Origin: SAR202 cluster bacterium
Lineage (GTDB): Bacteria; Chloroflexota; Dehalococcoidia; Lucifugimonadales; UBA826
NCBI GenBank assembly: GCA_009392815.1
Contig: VFFS01000055.1
Location: 1 to 64,000 of the forward strand
Reading direction: 5' to 3'
DNA length: 64,000 nucleotides
The notes under the pieces are model-generated. The model had not been told where the DNA came from. It did not search any database and was given only the letters and a program-made list of their open reading frames with translations. Shown piece after piece: positions 54,768-62,345 of this stretch. The translations under genes and the position numbers were made by a program. Each line of letters opens with the position of its first letter. Positions within the stretch are counted from its first letter, which is position 1.

Positions 54768-55517
54768 CTATTCATCTTTTTTTGTTTTTCTTTCCCTAAT
54801 TTTGGACCCTAATTTTGAAAGCTGTATTCCAACTTCATAAAGGACGATTATTGGGCCGGCTACGAGAGCCTGGTTGATTGGATCTAGTGTGGGTGTGATC
54901 AGTGCTCCTAGAATAAAAGATAATACTATCGCCCATCTTCTGTTTCGGGCAAGAAACCTAGGCCCAACTACTCCAATTCTAGAAAGAAAAAAAAGTATGA
55001 TGGGCAGCTCAAAGACTATGCCCATCCAGAACAAAAGAGACAGCATAAGATTTACATAATTCCCAATCCTAATCATCGGAACAGCAACATCACTGCCAAA
55101 TGTGATGAGGAATCTCACCGCAGGCGGAAATAAAACGAAATATCCGAACAAAGCCCCTATAAAAAACACAAAAAGACTCAACGGCATTAGAACGAAAAGG
55201 TAACGCCTTTCAGTGGGATTTAATCCGGGGGAAACAAACATTACCATTTGCCACAACAGAAATGGTAAAGATGCAAAAACTCCCACAAGTAAAGAAGCTT
55301 TCATTGCGATACCCAGAAATTCCGTCAAGTCTGTGTAAATAGGTTTACTGTGTGGTAAATCAGTAAAGTCACCAGCTGGTTCCATGAGAATTAGAAGAAT
55401 TTGTTGATGGAAAACGAAAGCAATTACCGTAAGAGTAAATATTGATACAGCAGACCAAGTTAGACGTCTTCTCAACTCATTAAGATGACCAGATAAACTT
55501 TGACCTTCCTCGCTCAC
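54768..55517 (-). CDS. tatC: twin-arginine translocase subunit TatC
   Basis: 249-residue six-helix TatC, the signal-peptide receptor of the Tat pathway. The cytoplasmic N-terminal LSGHLNELRRRL motif and the periplasmic PGLNPTERR loop are conserved. It overlaps the end of the TatB-like gene by four bases, so the two are coupled. Confidence 0.95.
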   Translation of the reverse strand: MSEEGQSLSGHLNELRRRLTWSAVSIFTLTVIAFVFHQQILLILMEPAGDFTDLPHSKPIYTDLTEFLGIAMKASLLVGVFASLPFLLWQMVMFVSPGLNPTERRYLFVLMPLSLFVFFIGALFGYFVLFPPAVRFLITFGSDVAVPMIRIGNYVNLMLSLLFWMGIVFELPIILFFLSRIGVVGPRFLARNRRWAIVLSFILGALITPTLDPINQALVAGPIIVLYEVGIQLSKLGSKIRERKTKKDE

Positions 55518-55915
55518 CCTTCTCTGACCTCTCCAGAACTTCCTCTCTCGTCTTTGTGGCCTGTTTCTTCTCCATCAGAAACGGATAAATCTTCGTCGTT
55601 ATCATCTCGAGCATTTGTAGCAAGTTTTTTTCTGGACCTAAAGGGTATTGGATCGTCCATAACCTCATTCTTGGTTCTATTGTCCAATCTGCTATCTGCT
55701 TCTAGTTGATCTCCATCCACAGTCCTTGATTGATCTAGGATCTCATCCTCATCTATATCGTCCAAATCAAGGTGAGGAATATCTGCTGCCATATTCTTAG
55801 CTTGGCCAACAAGTTTACCTAGAGCACGTGCAGCCTCTATCATCTTTTGAGGGCCTAGAAAAATGAAGGCTATTAGAAGGATTACAATAACTTCCAAGCT
55901 ACCCATTCCCATCAT
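55514..55915 (-). CDS. tatB: TatB-like Sec-independent translocase component
   Basis: 133 residues: an N-terminal helix (GSLEVIVILLIAFIFLGPQKM), an amphipathic AARALGKLVGQAKN helix and a long acidic, Arg/Asp-rich tail. Length, acidic tail and position directly before tatC support TatB rather than TatA. It overlaps maf at its start and tatC at its end by four bases each. Confidence 0.85.
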   Translation of the reverse strand: MMGMGSLEVIVILLIAFIFLGPQKMIEAARALGKLVGQAKNMAADIPHLDLDDIDEDEILDQSRTVDGDQLEADSRLDNRTKNEVMDDPIPFRSRKKLATNARDDNDEDLSVSDGEETGHKDERGSSGEVREG

Positions 55916-56571
55916 GTCAAAGTCACCGCCTCCACACTGAATTCCCGGGCATCAACCTGATCCCCACAATGTATCCCTTCCTCTAAAACACCTTTCTGAG
56001 ACAAAATATCTGAAAGGGCGCACAACGGTAATCCCACGGCGGACGTATAGCATCCTTCGATCCGCCTCGCTGGTTGGAAAACCTTATTTTGGATCGCATA
56101 ACCACCAGCTTTGTCCATCGGATCACCTGTGGTTACATATTCATCAATTTCCATATCGGAGTAACTCCTCATATGAATCAAAGTTCTTATTGTTCGAGAA
56201 CATAATTCGCCATTATGATCAGATACAACAACAGAGGTGATCACTGTGTGAGTTATGCCTCTTAATGAATTTAGCATCTCCCTCGCATGGCTAGCACTCT
56301 GGGGCTTCCCAAGAATTTCTCCGGCCAACTCCACGGAAGTATCAGAACCTATTACCACCTGGTTGTCCTTGATATTGCCAACAGCATTTGTCGCTTTAAT
56401 AACAGCCATCCTTGAAACATACCGACCGGCGGATTCGCCAAACAGTGGTGGCGTTTCAAATGAATTTGGAGCAACGAATTTAAGTGGCAAACCCAGCCTG
56501 CCAATTAGGAGCTTCCTACGAGGAGACGTGGAAGCAAGTATTAACTCTTTAATTTTTTTTCGTTCTGGCAT
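55912..56571 (-). CDS. maf: Maf-family nucleotide pyrophosphatase
   Basis: 219-residue Maf protein. The N-terminal LASTSPRRKLLIGRLGL motif, the DTSVELAGEILGKP block (the general base Asp region) and the DKAGGYAIQNK segment are conserved. Members hydrolyse non-canonical or m5/UTP-type nucleotides to the monophosphate. It precedes tatB with a four-base overlap. Confidence 0.93.
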   Translation of the reverse strand: MPERKKIKELILASTSPRRKLLIGRLGLPLKFVAPNSFETPPLFGESAGRYVSRMAVIKATNAVGNIKDNQVVIGSDTSVELAGEILGKPQSASHAREMLNSLRGITHTVITSVVVSDHNGELCSRTIRTLIHMRSYSDMEIDEYVTTGDPMDKAGGYAIQNKVFQPARRIEGCYTSAVGLPLCALSDILSQKGVLEEGIHCGDQVDAREFSVEAVTLT

Positions 56572-56638
56572 TATGAAAGGGGCACTGATTTAATATGTAG
56601 ATGCAATATTAACTGAATAGGAATTTCCACATTTCCCG

Positions 56639-57892
56639 TTAACTAGAAATACTGAGACTGGCGACACATTCAACATGATAAGTTTGCGGAAACATGTCAA
56701 CTGGCTGAACGTTCATTACCCGATAGTTTCCCTTGACAAGGATATCAAGATCTCTAGCCAGGCTGGAAGGATCACAGGATACATACGCGACTCTCAAGGG
56801 CCGACTATCGATTACTGCCTTCAGAGTGTCAGCATGGCATCCAATTCTCGGTGGATCAAGTATCAGGGCATCAATGTCATCATCTATTTCACCTAAAACT
56901 TTCTCTGTTTTCCCTAGAAGAAACTCTAAATTCTCCACATCCGATAACGCAGAGGCTGCATCACTAACTGCAGACGCTGATTCCTCTATTGCGAAAACCT
57001 TCTTTACACTGGAAGCCAATATAGCAGCAAAAGTTCCAACTCCCGCATAAGCGTCAACGAGGATTTGTTCTTTCGTAAGTGCAAGATGCTCTGAAACTAG
57101 ATCAATCAAAGTTTCTGACTGGGGGGTGTTCACCTGAAAAAAAGAGGGCGACGCCACTCTGAAAGTGCGACCTTTGAGATTTTCGGTATACCATTTTTGA
57201 CCTGATAAAAATGGTACCTCAGGAGCATGTAATGTCGGCTGTATCAGCCTGTCTCCCGTATTTGCCCCTACCCTAACAGATAAATTGGTAGTTTCAGAGA
57301 CTTTATCTTGAAGGCCCTCTAAAACTTTATTGATTTCTGGTTCCATTAGCATACATTGGTCAATCCGGACAAACCGTCTAGTTATCCTATTAGAAAAACC
57401 CATCTGGCCACCAAAGCGGACAGTAAACCGAGCGTGATTTCTATATTCAAATTGCGAAGGAGCCGGAACAGTCGAGCATATATTAATATCGCTCAGAGTG
57501 CTGTAAAAAGAAAAGCTATCACTAACTATCCTACGCTTAAGTTCCAGCTGATGGTCATAGTCAATGTGCTGCCATTGGCATCCACTACATGGGCCAAAAT
57601 TGGGGCACGGGGCTTCAACCCTATGTGGGGATGGCTCAATTACTTGACAGACCATCCCAGATATAACCGATCGTTTTCGCCGACGGTACCTATAAATTCT
57701 CGCCCTCACCAATTCGCCAGGAATACCACCAAAAACCGAAATATCCTCGCCATCAAAATCCGCTACGCAGTCCCCTAGTTCACCTATATCTCCTAACCGA
57801 AGGTCAGCATATTCCCTATTATCGTCTTTATTTCTAAGTGGATCGAGTGACATATACCTATTTTTAGAGACCTTAGAGATTGAAGGATTCAT
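56639..57892 (-). CDS. RumA/TrmA-type RNA uracil-5-methyltransferase with [4Fe-4S] motif
   Basis: 417 residues: a TRAM RNA-binding domain (about 30-80), a cysteine cluster Cx5Cx2C (CPNFGPCSGC) with a fourth Cys in DQCML, and a C-terminal SAM-dependent methyltransferase with DAYAGVGTF and the catalytic Cys in YVSCDPSSLARD, then the His-Val-Glu-Cys end motif. It methylates uracil C5 in rRNA or tRNA, with RlmD and RlmCD the closest types. It diverges from lipA. Confidence 0.92.
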   Translation of the reverse strand: MNPSISKVSKNRYMSLDPLRNKDDNREYADLRLGDIGELGDCVADFDGEDISVFGGIPGELVRARIYRYRRRKRSVISGMVCQVIEPSPHRVEAPCPNFGPCSGCQWQHIDYDHQLELKRRIVSDSFSFYSTLSDINICSTVPAPSQFEYRNHARFTVRFGGQMGFSNRITRRFVRIDQCMLMEPEINKVLEGLQDKVSETTNLSVRVGANTGDRLIQPTLHAPEVPFLSGQKWYTENLKGRTFRVASPSFFQVNTPQSETLIDLVSEHLALTKEQILVDAYAGVGTFAAILASSVKKVFAIEESASAVSDAASALSDVENLEFLLGKTEKVLGEIDDDIDALILDPPRIGCHADTLKAVIDSRPLRVAYVSCDPSSLARDLDILVKGNYRVMNVQPVDMFPQTYHVECVASLSISS

Positions 57893-57906
57893 AATAATTA
57901 CCCGAA

Positions 57907-57924
57907 ATATTACTGTCGTAATAT
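57907..57924. promoter_or_regulatory. 18-bp palindrome in the rumA-like/lipA divergent promoter region
   Basis: ATATTAC (57907-57913) and GTAATAT (57918-57924) pair exactly around a four-base centre. Position between divergent genes favours an operator. Confidence 0.35.
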
Positions 57925-58028
57925 ACAGTCACGATTAAGTATACCGATTCGTCAGATTCTTTCTGATAAGATTGAGACTTAAATGACAATAAGTGTACAA
58001 CCTTTAATCAGAGGTAAATGCATCGATT

Positions 58029-58907
58029 ATGACCACAACCCGTAGGCTCCCCGTGTGGCTAAAGGTTAAGATGCCTGGCGGCCCAAATTATTCAAACCTG
58101 AAGAAGTTGATGCGTCAGGAAGGGTTACATACTGTTTGCGAAGAGGCGAGATGCCCAAATATTGGAGAATGCTGGGAAAGGGAAACGGCCACCTTCATGA
58201 TACTTGGTGACACCTGCACTCGAGCCTGTACATATTGTGCCGTTAAAACAGGCAAACCAACGGGTTTGGATTTGGAAGAACCCTTGAGACTAGCTCAGAC
58301 GGTCGAAAAACTTCAGCTCAAGTACGCTGTCATAACTTCCGTGAATAGGGACGATCTCGCAGATGGAGGGGCATTCATATTCTCTCAATGCATCACTCAG
58401 ATAAAAAAACGAACGCCACGTTGCAAGGTGGAAGTTTTGACTCCTGACTTCCAAGGCGACATCAAAGCCCTAAAAAGTGTAATAGATTCAGGGCCGGATA
58501 CATTCAATCACAACATTGAGACTGTAAGAAGGGTATTTCCTCGTATCAGAGCAAAAGGCGACTATGACTTATCTTTAGATGTTTTAGCTAATGCAAAGCT
58601 CATAAATCCAGAATGCGTGACCAAGTCTGGCATGATGGTTGGATTGGGAGAAACGTTTGAGGAAATTATAGACACTATGAAGGACTTGAGAAGGGTCAAT
58701 TGCGACTTAATGACAATTGGTCAGTATCTTCGACCTTCTGTCAAACACTCCCCAATTTCGAAATGGTACACGCCACAAGAGTTTGAAGAGCTAAAGGACG
58801 AAGGAGAGAACCTGGGATTCAAACATATAGCCTCTGGACCATTGGTAAGAAGCTCATACCACGCCGATGAACAACACACCGCAGCAACCCTACTTCCCAC
58901 AAACTGA
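58029..58907 (+). CDS. lipA: lipoyl synthase
   Basis: 292-residue radical-SAM lipoyl synthase, which inserts two sulfurs into octanoyl-protein to make lipoyl groups. Auxiliary-cluster cysteines CEEARCPNIGEC (Cx4Cx5C) and the radical-SAM CTRACTYC (Cx3Cx2C) are intact, with the C-terminal RSSY motif that ligates the auxiliary cluster. The auxiliary cluster is consumed in the reaction, which fits the suf operon nearby. Starts with ATG. Confidence 0.97.
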   Translation: MTTTRRLPVWLKVKMPGGPNYSNLKKLMRQEGLHTVCEEARCPNIGECWERETATFMILGDTCTRACTYCAVKTGKPTGLDLEEPLRLAQTVEKLQLKYAVITSVNRDDLADGGAFIFSQCITQIKKRTPRCKVEVLTPDFQGDIKALKSVIDSGPDTFNHNIETVRRVFPRIRAKGDYDLSLDVLANAKLINPECVTKSGMMVGLGETFEEIIDTMKDLRRVNCDLMTIGQYLRPSVKHSPISKWYTPQEFEELKDEGENLGFKHIASGPLVRSSYHADEQHTAATLLPTN

Positions 58908-58936
58908 ATCCAAGCTGTCTACATCTAGATTCAGTT
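58902..58936. terminator. 9-bp perfect hairpin across the lipA stop codon
   Basis: AACTGAATC (58902-58910) and GATTCAGTT (58928-58936) pair exactly with a 17-base loop. The lipA TGA is inside the first arm. It lies between convergent genes; no U-tract follows on either strand. Confidence 0.45.
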
Positions 58937-58958
58937 AGGCTCATTAAGAATTAGAATT

Positions 58959-59102
58959 TCAATCTGATGACGGAAGCTTTCTCGGCTGCTGAAGTTCCAT
59001 TTCCGAATCGCAGCACTGTACTATTCCATCGCCAGCTTTAGTACACAACACGGTACTGCCACAGCTATCACATTCATATCTTCTACCCAATTGATTTGAC
59101 AT
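58959..59102 (-). CDS. desulforedoxin-like mini metalloprotein 2 (47 residues)
   Basis: A 47-residue reading frame with AAAGGAAG ten bases before its ATG. Cys11, 14, 30 and 31 give the Cx2C-x15-CC spacing of desulforedoxin (Cys9, 12, 28, 29 in the D. gigas protein as I recall it), with the RYECDSCG start and CCDSEMEL end expected of that fold. An additional Cys20 and a C-terminal tail distinguish it from the neighbour. It would bind one Fe or Zn and probably dimerise. It follows the other copy by 31 bases. Confidence 0.75.
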   Translation of the reverse strand: MSNQLGRRYECDSCGSTVLCTKAGDGIVQCCDSEMELQQPRKLPSSD

Positions 59103-59133
59103 CTACAACTTCCTTTCTGTGGTTTAGGTTCAC

Positions 59134-59250
59134 CTACTTTTTACTCATCGGCTCCCCGCAACATTCGATGGTCCCATCCGCACCGCGTGTAACAACAAAT
59201 TCTGACCCACATTGTCCACATGAGTACCGTTTACCTGTTTCATTAGCCAA
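59134..59250 (-). CDS. desulforedoxin (38 residues)
   Basis: A 38-residue protein starting at TTG 59250 with AGAGGTGAT four bases upstream. The sequence begins ANETGKRYSCGQCG and ends IECCGEPMSKK, which parallels D. gigas desulforedoxin nearly residue for residue, with the same Cx2C-x15-CC metal site and length. It would bind an Fe(SCys)4 centre as a small dimer, or zinc. It lies downstream of the MetF-like gene on the same strand, 128 bases away. No partner oxidase or reductase (desulfoferrodoxin, rubrerythrin) is in view. Confidence 0.8.
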   Translation of the reverse strand: MANETGKRYSCGQCGSEFVVTRGADGTIECCGEPMSKK

Positions 59251-59378
59251 TTCAATCACCTCTAATCATCCGACATATAAAATAGTAAAACACATCATCT
59301 CTCAATAAATCAGAATTATAAAAAAGCTATCAAGCATGGTCAACGACACCTCAAAACCACAATAAATAACTCTTCATG

Positions 59379-60239
59379 TCAAAGATCCTCAATGACGGCC
59401 TGTGCCGATTCATAATCTCTTCGGCCGCCTTGAAATATCGGTGGCACCAGATAAAAATAGTTGATACCAATTTCGAGGTATCTATGGATCATCTCTAGTG
59501 CGATCTCGTATCCAGAATTTCCGAGGTCTAACTCTTTAGTAATATGGTCGGGAACATTAGCAAAAGAAATGCTTCCTTTTGACATAATCTGAATACCCCA
59601 AATGATCGGAATAGGCATCTCTGACATCCGCCTTTCCTGGTATTCCTGCAGAAATTTATGTGCTGCATCTGGATCGAAATTTGGTTGGGCTATCAAAAAA
59701 TCGGAGCCGGAGCGAATTTTATTATCCGCCAGAGACATTTCCGAACACCATTTTCGAGATATGTCTAAGGTAGCACCGACGCAAAATTGTGTTGGGTCTG
59801 TCAGACTACGGCCCGTAAAATCGATTCGATTGTTCATTTTTCTTACGGAACGTATAAACGCCGTGGGAGTAAATCCTTCGACAGGTTTATCAGTACCACA
59901 TCCAGAATTATTGAAATTATCGCCTTTCACGACTACCAAGTTCCTGAGACCCATAATGTGCGCGCCTAGCAACGTAGTTTGCATCGCGGTCTTGTTCATA
60001 TCTCTAGTCACCATAGTGAATAAAGCGGGAGTTTTGATGTTGCTTTCTATCCACTGTGCGATGGAGGGAGAACTAGCTCTGACCGTCCTTCCAGGATTAG
60101 CAGCCACAAAAAACATGTCGGGAGTAACCGAGGAAAGATCACTCAAGGCTTCGGTATTTCCACTTCTAGGAGGGGATACGTCGCAAACAATAAAAGGTCT
60201 TCGTCTATTTTTGGCAACTAATTCAACCAATGTAGACAT
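59379..60239 (-). CDS. methylenetetrahydrofolate reductase-like protein (MetF family)
   Basis: 286-residue TIM-barrel protein related to MetF. It reads IVCDVSPPRSGNTEALSDL at the N-terminus, a later LVVVKGDN and a FCVGATLDISRKWC strand, and it lacks close copies of some MetF flavin-contact residues. Classical MetF reduces methylene-THF to methyl-THF with FADH2. This divergent form could use another donor or serve a different C1 step. It lies 130 bases after the zinc-ribbon gene and before the desulforedoxins. Confidence 0.7.
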   Translation of the reverse strand: MSTLVELVAKNRRRPFIVCDVSPPRSGNTEALSDLSSVTPDMFFVAANPGRTVRASSPSIAQWIESNIKTPALFTMVTRDMNKTAMQTTLLGAHIMGLRNLVVVKGDNFNNSGCGTDKPVEGFTPTAFIRSVRKMNNRIDFTGRSLTDPTQFCVGATLDISRKWCSEMSLADNKIRSGSDFLIAQPNFDPDAAHKFLQEYQERRMSEMPIPIIWGIQIMSKGSISFANVPDHITKELDLGNSGYEIALEMIHRYLEIGINYFYLVPPIFQGGRRDYESAQAVIEDL

Positions 60240-60363
60240 AAAGTCAGACTACCAAACTGCTCTCAATCCGGAATTTATACTCTTCATGCAGCCGACGGGA
60301 TCAAACCCAATTGAAAACAGGTTTGATCTCAACATTACATATTGCACTTAAGTATCAAAATGT

Positions 60364-60381
60364 GGCCGGTTATTTCCAGCC
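60364..60381 (-). terminator. 6-bp hairpin with the zinc-ribbon stop codon in the loop
   Basis: On the minus strand GGCTGG pairs with CCGGCC (one G-U pair) around an AAATAA loop containing the TAA stop; ACATTTTG follows. A weak intrinsic terminator or attenuator before the MetF-like gene. Confidence 0.4.
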
Positions 60382-60864
60382 TAAAATACCCTCGGGATTG
60401 GGACAAAGAGAAACCCTATGTCCGGAGGTGCACTTATATCGCTCTTCCCTAATCTCTCGCCTTTTGCCAGACAAAGAAGACTGCGACATCCCTGAGCCAC
60501 AGAAAGGGCAACTGACTCCAAACACTGCACGATTACGCACCCTGTAAACTTTTACATGGGTCAGGACTTCGGTTAAAGCAGGAAACTCTCCGATATATCT
60601 CAGTACATAGCGGGTTCCCGTACCGATCACACTGTTTTTAGTTTGTTCAGGACGCTGAACTGTGTACTCATAGTCCACATACCCGCAACTCAAACATTCG
60701 GCTTCCTCAAAGTTTACAGCTAACCGGGCAGAACATTTTGGGCAGTGACTCTTATTAGTTTTTGGCTTTCCTGATGTTCCAGGTAACCCAGGTGTTACCC
60801 TCCTCGGAACGATAGGAACTCTTGGTTTAGCCGGCGCAAATGGGTTAGAAGTCTGAACAACCAT
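60370..60864 (-). CDS. zinc-ribbon protein of unknown function
   Basis: 164-residue protein with two likely zinc sites: CPKC...CLSC at residues of about 41-61 and CPFC...C-x3-H...C near residues 118-156. The N-terminus is Pro/Lys/Arg-rich (NPFAPAKPRVPIVPRR), and a helix-rich middle (VLTHVKVYRVRNRAVFG) separates the sites. It may be a small DNA- or RNA-binding protein. Ribosome site GAGGAG lies 11 bases before the ATG. It leads a minus-strand group with the MetF-like and desulforedoxin genes. I do not recognise the family. Confidence 0.7.
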   Translation of the reverse strand: MVVQTSNPFAPAKPRVPIVPRRVTPGLPGTSGKPKTNKSHCPKCSARLAVNFEEAECLSCGYVDYEYTVQRPEQTKNSVIGTGTRYVLRYIGEFPALTEVLTHVKVYRVRNRAVFGVSCPFCGSGMSQSSLSGKRREIREERYKCTSGHRVSLCPNPEGILGWK

Positions 60865-61465
60865 ATCTTAATTTCACTCCTCTTTCAGTCCTCAACGCCA
60901 CGAGCGGACGGTAGAACAACTTTTTCCCGTGATTCTGATGAGGCAGAGGGAACTGTTCATCAGGTCATCGAATTAACGTGTGGCGCATTTTCTTATATTT
61001 GTCAAAAAAATGTCAAGCCCTAAAGGTGGTTGTTTATATTAATTTTTCTTTTTTTAAATTTTGTATAAAACTTTTGTTCTATTTATATAGCTAGCTAAAA
61101 TAGAATCTCATATTAAACAAAAACTTTGAAGAATTTGTTAAACACCCAAATGATTTTAAAATCCTGAATACCAGTTACAATGCGGAGAGCAAGTTAAATT
61201 AAAATTTATATAAGTATAGTTTTTATATGAATTATGTAAAACTAAAAAGTGTCCCTATAGCAAATTGTTATCAGTGAAAGTTCATTGACACCTCAACGAA
61301 GCGATTGGTAATCTCTAAGCTGATTTATCTAGATTCAATTTCAAGAATTTGCGCTTAATTAACCAACTATGAGAACACATCCGTATGTCCATACAGAGAA
61401 TTCTGCGAAACTATATGTGGCTAAAATCGTAAGTTAACTTTCCCGGTACGGAGGACCTGTTTGCA
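60865..61465. other. 600-bp AT-rich intergenic region between divergent genes
   Basis: No gene seen, and the longest non-coding stretch in the window. A hairpin at 60935-60963 (CTGATGA...TCATCAG, with an inner CAG/CTG) could belong to the leader of the zinc-ribbon gene. The middle (about 61000-61260) is very AT-rich with long A/T runs, as in nucleoid-protein or upstream-promoter sequences. The right part carries a putative etf promoter and a GGAGG site before etfB. Confidence 0.6.
61285..61314 (+). promoter_or_regulatory. putative promoter of etfBA
   Basis: Perfect TTGACA at 61285-61290, 18 bases, then TAATCT at 61309-61314; leader about 145 bases to the etfB ATG. Confidence 0.4.
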
Positions 61466-62266
61466 ATGTCCATAAATATTATTGTGTGTGCTAAGCAAGT
61501 GATGGACCCAGAAACACCTTCGTCTGCGTTCAGCGTGGATTCAGATATTAAACAAGTCACACCAGTGCAAGGCATACCCCCAGTCGTGAACGGCTTTTGT
61601 GAAAATGCTGTTGAGGCAGCGTTGCAAATCAGGGAAGCAGCTGGAGGTGGTACGGTAACTGTATTATCTGTCGGTAACGAATTTGTTATGGATGTTATGA
61701 AGAAACCTCTCTCAATGGGTGCTGATAGTATGATCCTCATTCAAGATCAGCTTTGTGAGAACCTCGATGCTTTAGGAACGGTGAATGTACTCAGTGCCGC
61801 AATCACCCGAGCAGGAGAGTTCGATCTCATTTTGTGTGGCCAGCAAGCATCTGACTGGGATAACGCCCATGTCCCACTAGGGTTGTCAGAAACCTTGGGA
61901 ATACCCTGCCTCACTGAGGCCAAAAATATTGAGATTGGTGACGACTCAGTAACTGTAAATAGCTCAAGAACGGATGGGTATGAAGTTTTCGAGGCCAACT
62001 TACCAGCCTTGATCACCGTTAATAATGAAATTGGTGAGCCTCGGTATCCAACCCTTCGGGGAATTATGCAAGCAAGCAGAAAAACCCCAGAAATTTTGTC
62101 ACTTTCGGACCTTGGGTTATCAGAAGATCAGATGGCCCCAGCAATGGCGCTCTCGGACCTTTATATTCCAGTCAGTGAAGCACAATGTGAAATCATTGAG
62201 GGTGAAGACGACGCAGATTCCGGAAGGTTGCTAGCACTAAAACTTCGAGAAGCCAAAATAATATAA
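61466..62266 (+). CDS. etfB: electron transfer flavoprotein beta subunit
   Basis: 266-residue EtfB/FixA. It reads INIIVCAKQVMDPETPSS at the N-terminus, EAALQIREAAGGGTVTVLSVG, the MGADSMILIQD loop and the LCGQQASDWDNAHVPLGLSE AMP/FAD-binding segment. It forms a dimer with EtfA that carries electrons from acyl-CoA and other flavin dehydrogenases to the quinone pool. GGAGG lies 12 bases before the ATG. It is 79 bases ahead of etfA. Confidence 0.95.
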   Translation: MSINIIVCAKQVMDPETPSSAFSVDSDIKQVTPVQGIPPVVNGFCENAVEAALQIREAAGGGTVTVLSVGNEFVMDVMKKPLSMGADSMILIQDQLCENLDALGTVNVLSAAITRAGEFDLILCGQQASDWDNAHVPLGLSETLGIPCLTEAKNIEIGDDSVTVNSSRTDGYEVFEANLPALITVNNEIGEPRYPTLRGIMQASRKTPEILSLSDLGLSEDQMAPAMALSDLYIPVSEAQCEIIEGEDDADSGRLLALKLREAKII

Positions 62267-62345
62267 GCTCCCTTAATCTGAATTTATTAAATGGTATAGA
62301 CACCAAAAATCACTAACTCGTGAAAGTAAAAACAGGAACAATAAT

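Noticed and set aside
59096-59308. 70-residue plus-strand reading frame over the desulforedoxin pair
   Set aside because: No ribosome site and no recognisable motif. The minus-strand frames have ribosome sites and an exact metal-site pattern.
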